Shown: positions 35,351 to 47,757 of the stretch, one piece after another | How positions within the stretch are numbered: position 1 is the stretch's first letter | Layout: every line of letters starts with the position of its first letter | Assembly (NCBI RefSeq): GCF_963678635.1 | Contig: NC_087065.1 | Span: 5,233,209-5,297,208 of the forward strand | DNA from: Symsagittifera roscoffensis | Taxonomy: Eukaryota; Xenacoelomorpha; Acoela; Convolutidae | DNA: 64,000 nt | Direction: 5' to 3' | The notes under the pieces: model-generated | Databases searched by the model: none | Seen by the model: the letters and a program-made list of their open reading frames with translations, nothing else | What the model was told of the DNA's origin: nothing | Position numbers and translations under genes: made by a program

Positions 35351-36400
35351 CCTGTCTTTTAAAAAATCAGCGGGTGTCTTTTCAAGTTTTTTTTCAGAAC
35401 TTTGCTGATCTTTTGGATGCAAGTTCCTTGTTGATAGCCAAGACCATAGAGGTATCCTGTAGGGTTTCCCACCCATTTGCTGTCATAAAACCAGCAAATT
35501 TAACTGGATCGACGTTGTCTTATTGTTGTTTTTGCCGCAATTTTTTTCTCTGTCTCCTCCCTATATTCTCTGCGGAAAATTGGCCTAATTCTCCGTTGGT
35601 ATATGAAAGCAACTGACTCTTGTTTGATACTGAAATGATTTGCGGATGAGCATAGGTGTCTCTGATTAAGGTTTTCACAATTTTTTCAATCAGTCTATGC
35701 GCTGTCGATACATTTGATACAGATCAGTCTTCTATGTCACCACAGTCTGCTTAAGCGCCAACTCCAACTCTGCGTGGAATTACTCTAGATTTTCATTCTT
35801 TTTCTGAATTCTTCATATGAAATTATATCGTTGAACTGCACTGATCTTCTTTGTGACAAAAAAAATCCTCTAGATCCCGCCATAGATTCCTGGTAGACAC
35901 TGTCTGCTTTTCAATGTTTGGCTTGTGTTGCCTAAACTGTCATTGTACCTCTCGCCCAGACATAGATACGAGTAAGTTTTCACCTTGGTGGCTACATCGT
36001 CCCACGGCAATCGTCCACATAGTACTCCCTAACTCTCTGCTCGTTACCTTTCATCTTTGTGTCTAATTCGTTTCCCTGATTTAAGTTCTCCCTATGTCTC
36101 TTTTGCGCATTTGTCTCTCATTCTAGTTCTTCGTGAAAACCGGTGTTGGTGCTCGGAATGGTGCGGACGTCTGTTCCGTTGTAACAATCGTAGGTCGATA
36201 TTTTTTGCGAAAATCGCTGTTCGAAGTCCTACGACCTATTTCGACCACTTCATTGTTGGTTTTGTTGTATGTCTATGCCAGAATGGCGGAATATTCAATG
36301 GACTCTTTTGCTTCTGACGTGACCACGCCATGTTATACTTTGTTTGCGGACAGAAATCTTCTGTTACAAAAATCCTCACTTCGGAGTAAGCAACCACAGG
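35351..36400 (-). pseudogene. gag: Ty3/gypsy gag relic related to the 46 kb element
   Basis: Read on the minus strand, pieces in shifting frames follow the gag at 46.6-47.8 kb in the same order. They are GVLC followed by a W-D word (near 36020), RYNFI (near 35835), ENLE-stop-FHAELELAL (near 35795), ADCGDIED (35727-35750), AHRLIEKIVKTLIRDTYAHP (near 35640-35695) and DPVKFAGFMTANGWE (near 35465-35510). The matching words at 46-48 kb are GVLCNSFRWDE, RYNFIC, ESLEQFHTDLVELAL, ADCGDRES, AHMNYEKIAEELL and DPVAYAEFTTSNGWE. The zinc-knuckle segment is missing. Pol is not visible because the gap follows. Confidence 0.75.
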
Positions 36401-37930
36401 GTAAGTCTATGAAAGATAAACTGAATGCTAAATACGGTTTTTGTCGGCTCATTTTGATATAAAAAATAATCAACAATGGTTTTGCCTAAAATTGGAAGTC
36501 TTTGCAGCTTCACTGGTACCGCGAAAGCCAAACATAAAACATAAATGGTTAAGTGAATACGAGATACTTGTTCAGAGCTTGGTGATTGTTTTAAATAATT
36601 GAAATAGTTCAATTCAGTAGAAAAATGTGTTTTGCATTTGCTTGCAGGCCTGAATCTCGGATCATTATTTATATCAAATGGGAAAAATTTTCTCAAACGA
36701 GAAAAAATATTGAAAAATTTTCTTTTTTATAGGTTGACAGTGATTAGTAAAAAAGTTTTGTTTTAAAAAATTTTAAGCTTCAATTTCACAATACAATAAA
36801 AAGGGTGGTTATAAGAAAATTAGCAAAAAAAGGTTTTCTAGCACTTGTTAAAATTAAGGTATGTATTACGAATAAAGATTGACTGAGAAAGTAAAATTTA
36901 CCTACTCTAAATGATAAAGAGTGCAATAAAAAATTATCAATAAAATTAATTTTTTTTAGACAATAAAAAGTTTTCGTGGAAGAAATGTGAGAAATAGTTT
37001 CGGAACTGGAACAAACTTTGATAATACTCTTTCATGTTTTTGGAAATGATTGCTAATGTGCTTTTTAACGGCAGAGAAATTGGGGTAACAAGCCAGTTTT
37101 GCATCTCTCTGTTTTTTCTTCCTTTGGGATTAGGAACATTAAAAATTTTATTGCATTAAACAGCAAAAACTGAAGATAGTTTTCAAAAGTCTGCTTTCAA
37201 AATCACGGTCATTAATTATTTTGATTTGAGGTGTCACTCGACGTGCTGAATGCCTCTAAAGTTTTCCCATGAGTATAAGATTGAATTGAAATCTATTTCT
37301 GGATTAAATTTCTGAAGATTTAGACGGTAATTAAGTCGCTGGGTTGAGTAACTTCATCACGCATAGACTATTACATCGCTTTTACTGGAAGAAATTGCCC
37401 AATTTTGAATCAAACTTATTTTTTGTTTTCTGAAAATTAAGTATCCGACTTGTGAATGGGAATTTGAATGGCCCGAATTAATCAAAAAACTTTAATAGCC
37501 GCCATTTTTAACTAACTGAAGAATCAGCGCAATTTTTCTCACCTCAATTAACTCAATATTTATAATGAGAATAACCCATTCTCCGAAATCCTGTAGATAA
37601 ATCCGTTGTTTATAGAATTTTCAATAATAAAATACAGAAATACAAGAAGATTGTATCAGATACGTCCGGAAAAAAACAACTCGATGAAAGATGGATGGAT
37701 TATATGGTCATCATTTCCTAGATTCTACCTTTCCTTGTTGTAGATCGAAAGCCATGCAAGGAGCATACCGGTCTAATAGCAGAAAATCACCACATGTGTT
37801 TTCGCAAAAACTTTTAGAATTTTTTTACATCATGTTCCTAGATTTTTTCATTGTTTGGTTTTAGTGCTAAAGAAAAAACACAAAATTCGATATGGTCGAT
37901 CTAATAAAAATCTTGGCCGATAAAAGATAA
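36401..37930. other. Intergenic, nothing recognised
   Basis: AT-rich, no long convincing frame, and no repeats that I could match elsewhere. Minus frame 36376-36696 is Lys/Phe-rich without a motif. Confidence 0.5.
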
Positions 37931-38240
37931 ATAATGAAGGAATTGAGAGGAAAATCTGTTCCTGGACACTTCTGCCTAGCAGATCATTTAGGACCAGAAA
38001 TAAGAAAGATTACAAGTCTGTAATTTCCGTGGATAATCGCATTGGCCAGAACTAATTGATCCGTACGTCGGACGAAAACTACCGGATGACCCAGTAATAG
38101 ATTAACGCAGTGTAGTCTACCACAATACACAAACGAATGCAAGATAGTAAGCCCCACCAGAAGACCACATACAGGAGAAAAAGCAATAAAATCTTTTTAA
38201 CAGTCAATAAAAACACCTCACTAAAAAGTGTTTAGGACAA
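37931..38240 (+). other. Weak coding-like stretch, unidentified
   Basis: Locally higher G+C and protein-like words in shifting frames: GKSVPGHFCLADHLGPEIRK near 37950-38010 and WPELIDPYVGRKLPDDPVID near 38043-38102, with stops between. It could be another retrotransposon relic, but I cannot assign a domain. Confidence 0.2.
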
Positions 38241-38539
38241 CTTAGGGGATTAAATTGGACGCATTCAGTGTTAAAACCTTATTCATATGTTGAAGCGCCA
38301 TTAAAACAATTAAAAAGCCCTTTTTAAGAAAAACAAGGCGGCTCTGAGCTGTTTCTGTATTTAAAGAGTATGAAACACAAATTTTTAATCCCATTTCTAA
38401 TACCAAAAAATTTTAAGATCATCCTACAATTGTGCAATTGCATAAATAGCACAAAATAATCAACGAATGCCTATTCTTGCATGAATTATGTCAAAAAAGG
38501 TCTTCAGAGAAATCGAATCATTCCCGATTTTTTAAAAAA

Positions 38540-39060
38540 AAAATCGTTAACGAGTTATCACTTTGGTCTAAGCTTTGGTTTCATCTCTGTTAAGTATCAA
38601 CAACCAATCCGGCGAACTATAAACTATCTGGCAAAATCTCGATTAATTCTTGTTTTTTTAAAAAAAAAAAAAAACTTTAATGTAAAAAAACAAGACTGCT
38701 CGTATATCACGACAGAAACCTGGCCTCGAGTATTTTTTGATTAAAAATTTGATAACCTAAATTTTGGACTGCAAATATCTAAACAAAGTGCTTAACTGTG
38801 AGTCGCTTTAACATTAACTAAATATTTGTCTCAAATCAAATTGTAACGATTATGATTGCAAAACACTTCGCAATTCATAAAAAATACCCGTATTGAAACT
38901 ACCAAATACTTCAAACATCATTTAGGCTAGTGACAGACAAGCACACTTGATCCTCAAACCCGAATCGATACTCACTACCCCCAAACTTTCTTCATTAAAT
39001 TGTTTTGAATAAAAAAACACCACCACGAGCATACATATTCCTCATTTCCTTTAACATTTC
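38540..39060 (+). repeat. Dispersed repeat family DE, copy 2
   Basis: Segments: TAAGCTTTGGTTTCATC, CAACCAATCCGGCGAACTAT, CAAGACTGCTCGTATATCAC (near 38691), AACGATTATGATTG (near 38846) and CCACGAGCATACATATTCC near 39020. All are shared with copies at 39.3, 54.8 or 59.3 kb. The frame 38481-38744 is repeat-derived. Confidence 0.5.
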
Positions 39061-39261
39061 AATATACAAGATCGCTCGGAAAACTCCTGTGGATTATGTG
39101 CACAAAAACTTGATATGAAAATTTTGTCTGCATATCTGTTTTGTCAAGGATTACCAGCAAATTATTCTGTTGTTCCGTTTTCCTCAAAGGCAGAAACAAC
39201 AAAAAAGTAAACAACAGAAATGCAAGAACATTTTTCAAATAAATCTGGGAAAAACCTTCGT

Positions 39262-39760
39262 CTTCGATTCATCGGCTTGGTTTAAGCTTTGACTTCCCTC
39301 TTTTTAGTATTAAAAACCAATCCAGCGTGTTTTAAATTATCTGGCAAATTCTCGATAGATTTTTGCTTTTTTTAATGTTGTTTTGATAAATTCAACGGAT
39401 CCGTTTTTTCTAAGAGAAACACTTTTAACTGTTACAGTTTTCACCGTTTTGTCTGGATTTATCCGTTTCATGAATCAGTGCTGTTTGTAATTGTCTTTTT
39501 TGACTAAACGGACAAACCGTGAAAATTCCGGCTTCTAATTAACTGGCTCTGTTTCAATTTTGTTTATAAAAATTATAAACTGATTTTTGATCGGCAAATA
39601 TATTTTATAAACTGCTAAGCTTTGTGTCGTATATTTTTGACGAATTTATTTGCCTCAATTCCTTTTGGAACGATTATGATTGTGCAAAATTTTACCAAAA
39701 TTTTACGTGCATTGAAACTGTTAAGTAGTTCCAATTGCATGCAGGCTAGCAGCAAGCACC
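39262..39760 (+). repeat. Dispersed repeat family DE, copy 3 (tandem with copy 2)
   Basis: Repeats the order of copy 2 about 725 bases further on: TTAAGCTTTGACTTCCC, AAAAACCAATCCAGCG, TCTGGCAAATTCTCGAT, then GGAACGATTATGATTGTGC near 39668. The CTGCTCGTATATC word is absent. Confidence 0.45.
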
Positions 39761-39870
39761 GGCCCAATGAGATATTTTTCTCGCATTCTTAAAAAAATCA
39801 AACAACAGGACTGCCCGAAGACCTGAGGGTTTCACTGAAATTTAAGATTAATTTAAAAAGCATTTCGATG

Positions 39871-40640
39871 CCAAATTGTCCACTGGATAAGCACACAATT
39901 TAGTATCTGTATCTCAATGAAATCCAGAGAGAAGTCGTTAAGCACTTACAAAGTTTCCGTGGGTTTCGTTCACAACCAGCTGTAACGTAATATTTGTGGG
40001 CGCATTTGTTTTGTCGCTGAAACCGGAACGTAAATATAGTCAATTGTTCCGAGTTCCGCAAACGCAAGCGGACGCCGCTAAATTAACTCACCTATTGAAA
40101 GTATTTAAGTGGGTTCGCAAATTGGAAGCGGATTCCGCAAATCAAAGCGAAATCAGCAGAAGTTTAATTTTGAATTTATTGATTAGTTGTTTGTTTGTGG
40201 GTTAGTAGCCCAATAAAGACCAGGATATATCTAGTCTCCAAAAGCTGAAAAAAACAACAAAAATTGTTTTCAGAAAAAACTACATATGAAAAACAACGAT
40301 AGCCGTTTGCTGTGAAAGTAGCACAAGTTTTTCTAACGACTTTTATTTTTAAAAATGGGGCAAAATTGAAAAAATTGTACTGGATAAGCGCACAATTTGG
40401 TGCGTGTAGCTCAATAGAATCCAGAGATTAGTTGTAAAGCACATAAAAAATTTCCATGGGTATTGTGCAAAAATAGCTGCAACGTAAATTTTGTCGGCAC
40501 CTTGATTTCTTTTGAGACAATATTTGTAAGGTAAATTTGGTCGGCACATCAGTTTTCATGCAGTTTGCGCAACCCAAACATAGCTAGTTGTTCCGGATTC
40601 AGAAAACGCAAACGGAATCCGCAAATTGTACTCTTTGAAT
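39871..40640 (+). repeat. Two tandem family A copies
   Basis: Both copies (from 39871 and from about 40360) start with ATTG(T)-ACTGGATAAGC(A/G)CACAATTT. They continue with a TCAATNNAATCCAGAGA word, then CTGTAACGTAA or CTGCAACGTAAA, and end in GTTCCG(A/G)-type and GGAATCCGCAAA or GGATTCCGCAAA motifs (40045-40140 and 40590-40625). The frame 39996-40205 reads repeat sequence. Confidence 0.55.
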
Positions 40641-41142
40641 TGGATTTTGAATTCATGTAACACACGGCCCGTTCTGATGATTATCTTGGGTTATCTAACT
40701 ATACGTGAAATGAAGCAAAAGCAACCCCGAAACTACAATTTTTTTTTCTTTTTCAGTGATCATTTCATTGTCATTTTATAACTGTCATTTAAATAAAGTT
40801 TTTTTTTTACCTAGCTTAAAGAGAGTACCGGTTTTTTGTTGTTTTTCTTAGTTGAAACGCTGATTCAGTAATTCACCCTGTAGTTTAAGTGTAGTGTATA
40901 GTGTTTGATCGATTATTCGTGGTAACTGATTCTCTGAGTCTACTTGAAAAAAAAACTAAAACACCCAAAAGTACGTTCCTCATTTTAATTGGTCAGATGA
41001 TTGACCTTTTGACCTTTTACCTGTCATAAACTTACAATTCATTAATTTATACCAATTCAAATAAACACTGTATGTAAGCTTCGTTGCGCTGCATAAGAGG
41101 CTCTTATATGAAAAATTATTTTAATAATTGACCGAATAGTTT

Positions 41143-41582
41143 CAGCGAATGGCGGAAATAGGGGGGGGGGGGGGGGGGGGGGGTGCTATCGCCCCCCTCC
41201 CATCAAGGATTCGACCGCCTGCTGAGTATACGTTTTAAGAAATACCGACTGACCCTAAAAATACCAACTGATGCCCTAAAATTTTTCTAAAGGCGCCTTC
41301 GACGCCAATATATATAACTTTGAGGGGGAGCGGGCGCCAAAAAACGCAGTTTTTTTTGTCAAAATTTCCAAAAAATGTCCAAAAAACTGCTTTTTTGACC
41401 TGTTTTTTTTTCAAAAACTTGCCTGCGGTGCTAAAAAATTGGCAAAACAGGAAAACAGGGTCTTTTTACTGCTTTAGGAGAGCTCAGAAAATCAATTTGG
41501 TGAACCTAAAAAAAAGTTCGTCAAAATTTTCGAAAATTTTTTGAAAATCCGCCCCCTTGAAAAAATCCTAGATCCGCCCCTG
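41143..41582 (+). mobile_element. Family B element, copy B7 (full length, 23-G tract)
   Basis: Left terminus AGCGAATGGCGGAAATA, then 23 consecutive G at 41161-41183, GGATTCGACCGCCTGC, AAAGGCGCCTTCGACGCC, GGGAGCGGGCGCC, GAGCTCAGAAAATCAATTTGG, and right terminus CCTAGATCCGCCCCTG. The right end is the best preserved example of the CAGGGGCGGATC terminus. The frame 41320-41544 is repeat-derived. Confidence 0.7.
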
Positions 41583-43125
41583 CTTACAGCACAAAATCAA
41601 TCAGCACTGTGTATATCTCAATCAGTAGAGAAAAACATCGACTGTCTTGCAAAATGCTCGTAATTTTTTCACAATCAAGTTATGACATAATTAAAAGTTA
41701 ATAAACATAAACATTCACATTTTTATGACAATTTTCCAATTTTTCTCAGGAATAATTATAATATTAGTAGTCACAATCATGAGAACAAAGATAAAGCTCA
41801 AAGGTTTTCTGGCAGATTGAAGAAAAAAGATAATAAAAAAATGTTTTTGTTCATAATTTACAAACTGCATGGGAGACGACCATTGATCAACAATTCTGCT
41901 TTCAGGCGTCTTTCAGAAAAAATTGTGTCCTGATTCTTGTATATTTTGTTGAGAACAATGTCTCATGCCAAAATTAGGAATACTTTTGATTTTTTTCGAA
42001 GCCAAATTAAAAATAAAACCAAATTAATAAAGAATGCCAAAACTATCCAAAAAAACTAAAAAAAAAACAACAATTGAACAAATAACAGATTTTTTTTCAT
42101 GCTAGTTATTTAGTTTCTCTGATATAGAACTTTAAAAGAGTGAGCTCAAACTACGGCCTTGTAATCTAAAACCAGTTTAATTTCTAATGATTCACAAAAC
42201 AGACCAACTTTAAAAAAACCATGAATAAACTGAATAAACGTCGTTTCTACCAAATTAAAAGCCTGAACACCGACGTGTCTGAAATACGCTGTAGTTTTCA
42301 GTTTTGTTTTAAAAACATGCATTTTTAATTATGTTTTTGTTCTTGAACTTTTTGCTACCGTTTTCAATGGCTCATTTGAATGAAATTTGTTTATCGAGAT
42401 AAGTTTGATTTTAAATTTAAAAAATGCAACCAACTGATATCAGAGCGCTCTAAAAAGAGAATTGAAAATTATCTAATGTTAATTATAGTTTTTCACAGTT
42501 CATATGCAAAAAAAATTTACTGAAAGACAATTTGAAAGTAAGTATAAAAAATATAGACTAGATGTTAACAAAATTTACTGTAATACAAAAAGATTTTGCA
42601 AAATTTGGTAGTTTTTTCAAGAAAAATTATGTTCCCTGAAAAATATAAATATTCAATCAAGCTATTAAAAACTTTTTTTCCGCTTAATAATTTGATTATT
42701 TTTTTTACTTTCAAAATTAGTTTTGGCCTCTGTTTTTATCTCCAGCACATGGAAAAAAATTTGATAAATAAAACTTTTAAGCAATTTCACCATTTTGCTC
42801 GGATAAAAACCAATTCGAGAAAAAACAGAGGTTACAGCATGACGAATTGCCAGACAAAAAACAAAAATTTAAGACACGGTAGCTAAGCCAGTGCGAACTT
42901 CGTGTACGCCCTCCTTGATCCCAAAAATCGATATCACGAAAACTTGAACATTAAAAAGTTACTGTAAGCTTTTACAAAAAGAATGAAAAGAAAACAGTTT
43001 ATCTCGGAGATTTATTTTTCCATATAGTCAGCGCAATATGCGACAATTTTTTCATCATAAAATAGACCTAATTAATATTGGTCAAATTTACCTATTGATG
43101 AAAACAATCAAACAACCAGCGAAGA
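41583..43125. other. Intergenic, nothing recognised
   Basis: Very AT-rich. The frame 42596-42886 (96 codons) is Lys/Phe/Asn-rich with no known motif and probably chance. Confidence 0.5.
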
Positions 43126-43129
43126 AAAT

Positions 43130-43870
43130 TTTAACAAAAAAGCCGCGTTGTTAAATCTAAAATCCAGATAGAGTCTAAATACATCGAACTTTTAAATATA
43201 TTGAGAAGAAGGTACTTATCGCAAAAGATTTTTTTTCTGGTCAGAAAAACTTGTTCAGCCAAGATGATGAATCCAGTGAACAAAGTTGTATACGAGGAAA
43301 AAAGTTTGGTACCCGGTTGGAACAAATTGCCTCTGAAAATGTTAAAATATTTCAGAGTTATCCTCAAAAGTTTTCTAGACATTTTGAAATCCTTTTTGGT
43401 TTGACCTAATTGTAGTATCATCTGCAAACATAATCAGCCGGATATTCTTAAAATTGGTTTTTGCATTGATTGAAAAATACAAAAAAAAATCTATGGACCA
43501 AAAATGGAGCCCTGTGTAACAAAAATGAGAGCGTCTCCGAAACATTTTGGAAATTTTAAGCCCCAGTTACTACTTTTGATTAGTGAGAAAAAATTCAAAC
43601 AATTGTTGGTCGAAACCTCTCAAGTCAGCAGTATTACGCTTCAAATGTAGTTTGTCATCATCGTCAAACGTTTTCAATTATGAAAAAAGCTGTGAGTCAT
43701 TATTGAATGCTTGTCGAAGTTTTTTTTTTCAAAACCAGTGTCTTCTTTTGATTAAGCTTAACACATCAACTTACCTCAATTTTCAATTTTACAAAATGGT
43801 TTGTAAAGTTTTGAGTTATTGCGTTGCAGTAGAATGAGCTAGTAAGGCAAAAAGTCATCTTTTTTTGTTA
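43130..43870 (-). pseudogene. Non-LTR (LINE) reverse transcriptase relic
   Basis: Minus-strand pieces follow the order of a LINE RT. LRGF..LFEFFLTNQK (near 43576-43625) corresponds to the segment before the palm. VTQGSIFGP (43494-43520) corresponds to the G-x-x-x-G-P loop. IRLIMFADDTT (FADDTT at 43411-43428) is the catalytic F/YADD box, with both Asp present. A frameshift separates the last two and stops lie in the first. Upstream, FDDDDKLHLKRNTADLRGF resembles the palm A region. The clade (CR1, Jockey or similar) cannot be told. Endonuclease and tail were not found. Confidence 0.7.
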
Positions 43871-46215
43871 ATTTTTCTTAGAAATAGGTGACCTTAGTTT
43901 TATTCAAACTTGCGGAAAAAGCGCTGATGCCAAAACAATTTAGAAAATATACTTTTTTAAATGTTCGTGCTATAGTCTCTCAAACTTGTTATAACAAAAT
44001 AATTATTTAAACTACAAAAATTAAGCCTAAACTTGGTTTTTGTTGTTTCAAAAACACTATGTACTTTATTGTTGCCCAGTTTTTCAATGTATCTCAGCGT
44101 CATGATATTGAAGTCTCCGCCTTTTAATTTATCTAAATTTGTCTGCTCGGTACATTTATCGGCAAATCATTCTCTGATAATTATGTCTTAAAATGATTTT
44201 TGTCTGATACTACTATTGACATTTGTAGTCATCAACAAGTATTTTTTAACACAGTGAAATTTATTTTATTTCGTGGAAAAAAATCAAAAACTCAACTTCT
44301 ATTGAGTTCTAATATAGGAAAAATGTGAACAATTACAATTTGGTAAAAATTTAGAAAAATTAAATTGTAAGCGGTTACAATATAAATTTGATTAGGCTCT
44401 AAACTGTCAGATCATAATAAAGAACGAGTCATTTTTAGCATTAAAATGAAAACTTACCCAAATGACAATTTCCATTTCAAGCACAACTTTTTGTGTAAAA
44501 AAGTGGAAATTGATTTAGTTGTCAAAACAGTTTTTGAATGTGAAATCTTTTCAAACTTGCTTTTCAGATTTTGAATTTTATTCGAAGGTTCACTATGATT
44601 AACATTTTCCGTTGAATTTCTCGGTATTTGTTTGTTCAGAATGCAATTTGTTTCAAGTTTTGCTCTAATTTTTTCGGGTTGATCATAATTTCCATTATCT
44701 TAGAAATTTATTTCAAGGAAACTTTTTTGTTCTGTGCTACTCTTGCTTGTTTTACTAATGGGATTTGGGAAGCAACACTTTAAATAACAATTATTACATT
44801 TAAAACAACTCAAATGCGAATTGAATCCGAAGCATAAGACAATCTTCTGTAGAGGAAAACGATGTATGAATTGTATTTTTTATTTTTTAAGAGCAAAATT
44901 AGTTAGTCTGCTTTTTTGAATTTTTTTCTTTACCAACAGCTGAAACACTTCTTTGAAGTAACAGTCTAGACAAAATTAATTCTTTTGATTTGAAAAAAGT
45001 TTGCTGTCAGCACGTTACCGAAATACTCATTTTATTACAATATCCTGAAACAGTTAAAAAGATGAGAAAGGTTTTTATTGCTGCAATAAGTTCCGTTGAC
45101 TTGAAAACACACTGAATAAAAAATTTAAGATAAAAATTCGTTGTAGATTTGTTTTAGTAATTTATTTCAAACCTCCAAATAGTATTCGAAAAATTTGAAG
45201 GCCTGTTAATCAAATTCAGCAATTTCATAGTCACATTGCTATAAGTATTGAAAAAGTGTACTGAAAAAAGTTTTGGTAATGATTTTTGTAACAACGCTGA
45301 AACTTCAGTAAATGTGAATGTCAGCAATGGTTACAAAAAAGAGTATATATTAAAACCAAACGGTTGTTTGAAGCTTCGAAACTAAAAAAAAACTTGTTTG
45401 ATAAAAGAAATAAATTTGATTGCACTGCAGCATTAGATTGCTTCCCTGCACTGAAGAATCCATACGGATCCATTTCAACTGATTTAATATCGATTTTATT
45501 TGACTAGCAATGTATACTTTAGAAATTATACTGCACTTTGAATCGATTTGAATCGATTCTTACAGGAAGTTCCGGATCAATTTAAATGTCGAATTAAATC
45601 GATTTGGATGGTTTTCGCTAGTTATTTGAAATCATTCAAATTTCACTGAAGTCTAATTAAATCAACTTTTTGGATCGTACGAAGAAATATTTTGTAGCCT
45701 CAATCAGTTTTCAAACAAATATATGTGTGTTTGTAACATCAGACTTTGCAGACTTATGCTTAGACTTTGCAGACTTTGGCCAGCGTTGCGATATCCCAAC
45801 GCGGATAAATTCAGTTTTATAAAGTCTGAACATTAAGCCACGAACTGGAATGGACGAAGCTGGATGGGTTATATGTTATGACTGTAGTTATAACTAAAGA
45901 AGAAAGGGTTTTTAAATATTTTTCCGACGAAATGATATAACCTCGGATTAAACTGTGAATTCAAATAAGTTGTGAGTAAGGTAGAAAATCCGCAAATATT
46001 GCCGAAAGTTTAGAGAAAACGCAACTGATTATTATCCATTACAAATGATTTAAAATGGTTGAAAAATGGTTGAAAAATGGTTTGGTTTTCTGAACAGAAC
46101 GTAAAATGATAGATTAATTGGTTCTGTGGTCCAGAAGCGTAATTAGATTCGATTATAATGGCAAAATTTTTATGCTTAAAAAAATCGATTAATATCTATG
46201 GAACCTTAGAGCGGG
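43871..46215. other. Intergenic, AATCGATTT-rich near 45.5 kb
   Basis: No gene is seen. Around 45480-45680, words such as AATCGATTTGAATCGATTC and AAATCGATTTGG repeat irregularly. A short tandem CTTTGCAGACTT repeats at about 45746-45780. A motif shared with 18.4 kb (ATTATAATGGCAAAATTT) lies near 46155. Confidence 0.45.
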
Positions 46216-46220
46216 ATCGT

Positions 46221-46495
46221 TGTCATCCGGCATGGATAGATAAAACTCCATACAAAACTTATTATGTATTTATATACCATTTATGTTTTGATATTATATA
46301 ACATTAATGTGTACTGGTCGATTGACCCTGATACAGGGACGAGAACGGTTTCTGAGGAGAACTACGGCTCAGAGAATAATTAACTCTTACGAAAGCAAGT
46401 TGTTTTAACTTATCTCTCTCAAGCTTGATACTATCTATCCATACGGATTCAATAACCAACTGTTCATACCTCGAGGAGTAGTTGACGGTATGACA
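46221..46495 (+). repeat. 5' LTR of the gypsy element
   Basis: 275 bases, TGTCATCCGG...GGTATGACA. The short terminal inverted repeat TGTCAT/ATGACA is intact. It contains an AT-rich part (TTATTATGTATTTATATACC) that could hold the promoter. The minus frame 46304-46528 merely reads the LTR. Confidence 0.95.
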
Positions 46496-46514
46496 TGGCG
46501 CAGCCACTAGGATT
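46496..46514 (+). promoter_or_regulatory. Primer-binding site, tRNA-Ser type
   Basis: TGGCGCAGCCACTAGGATT lies directly against the LTR end. Its complement reads as a tRNA 3' end (AATCCTAGTGGCTGCG plus CCA), matching the acceptor and T-arm sequence common in animal tRNA-Ser. Drosophila elements of the 17.6/297 group also use tRNA-Ser. Confidence 0.8.
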
Positions 46515-46539
46515 TTCGAAGAATCCACTTAACATAAAT

Positions 46540-47755
46540 CCTTTTGGGAACGAGCATCGGCTGAATCTCCACTAGAGTGGACAAAATGGGCGGCCATATT
46601 AGAAATGGCAGTATTCGCTAAAGACGGTATCGAAATTAGAAATCTATTACGAGCCCGCCCAACACTTGTTGAACCGGTTGAGCCAGTAAACGAGATTGAA
46701 ATCACTGGTGAAACAGATGCTCAACGGAAAAACCGAGAGGTGCGCAACCAAGAAAAAAGAGTGGGTTGGGAGAACCACGTGATGAAAGCGCGGGAAAGAG
46801 GGGTCCTGTGTAATTCATTCAGATGGGATGAAGCAGACGCAAAATTACGCAGCTACCTCTTCTGTGCCTCAGCGCCGAAAGACAGCGTCAAATACAGCAA
46901 AAACGACCGAATATGCAATTACATTCGGATTCTACACAACAATTCATGACTGTTTTGGAAGATATATTCGTCATGACACGGATAATAGCGTTTGAGAGGT
47001 ATAATTTCATTTGTTGAAAACAAAAGAAAACGGAGAGTTTAGAACAGTTCCACACTGACCTAGTGGAACTAGCTTTGTGGGCTGATTGCGGCGACCGAGA
47101 AAGTAGTGAGTGGGTAAGGGACATGTTTACCGCTCACATGAACTATGAAAAAATTGCAGAGGAACTGTTAGCCCAAACACGTACGCCGCAGAAAGCTTAT
47201 GAATACGCCATCCGACGTGAAAAAGGAATTGAACACAGCCGCACAAGGTAGTAAATCCGATCGGAGGGCAAACAGCCAAGACCCCAAAACAAAAACCAAT
47301 AAATTACGTCAATACACGTGGCCGACAAAACCAACAAAATGACCAAAATAATCAACGAGGCCGGGGAAATTTTCGCGGTCGATCATATCCACGTGGATCA
47401 CAAAACACAAGGGGTCAACAATATCAACAACAACGAAACACAAATCCCAATAAATGTTTAAAATGTGGAAATCAATATAATCCAAACCATCTACAACCTT
47501 GTCCGGCCAAAGACAAAATTTGTTCAAAATGCGCAAAACGTGGACATTTTGCAAACGTTTGTTGTTCCACAAATGTCAATTATCTCGGCAACATAAATGA
47601 GGAACAACAAGAAGAAAAAGAAATAGAGAGCATGGGGACGGATACCGACCCGGTGGCTTACGCAGAGTTCACCACAAGCAATGGTTGGGAAAACTATCAA
47701 ATAGATGATTTCGCGGTAATGGCAATTTCAGAATCATTTGAGATTAAGGACATAT
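46540..47755 (+). pseudogene. gag: Gypsy gag relic
   Basis: Open from about 46540 with SPLEWTKWAAILEMAVFAKDG, ATG at 46605, through RWDEADAKLRSYLFC to a break near 46920. It then continues in other frames with RYNFIC, ESLEQFHTDLVELALWADCG (the 47063-47251 frame) and a Gln/Asn/Arg-Gly-rich stretch. A double zinc knuckle follows: C-x2-C-x7-H-x3-C at 47455-47502 and canonical CSKCAKRGHFANVC at 47521-47562. After this comes an acidic linker (DPVAYAEFTTSNGWE) to a stop near 47757. Knuckles of this kind bind the genomic RNA. At least three frame breaks inactivate it. Confidence 0.85.
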
Positions 47756-47757
47756 AA

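Noticed and set aside
35019-35476. Long open frames on both strands at 35.0-35.5 kb
   Set aside because: They run through the 200 N and only appear open because N codons are not stops.
36133-36462. 109-codon plus-strand frame near 36.1-36.5 kb
   Set aside because: It is antisense to the decayed gypsy gag on the minus strand, whose ordered motif matches explain the region better.
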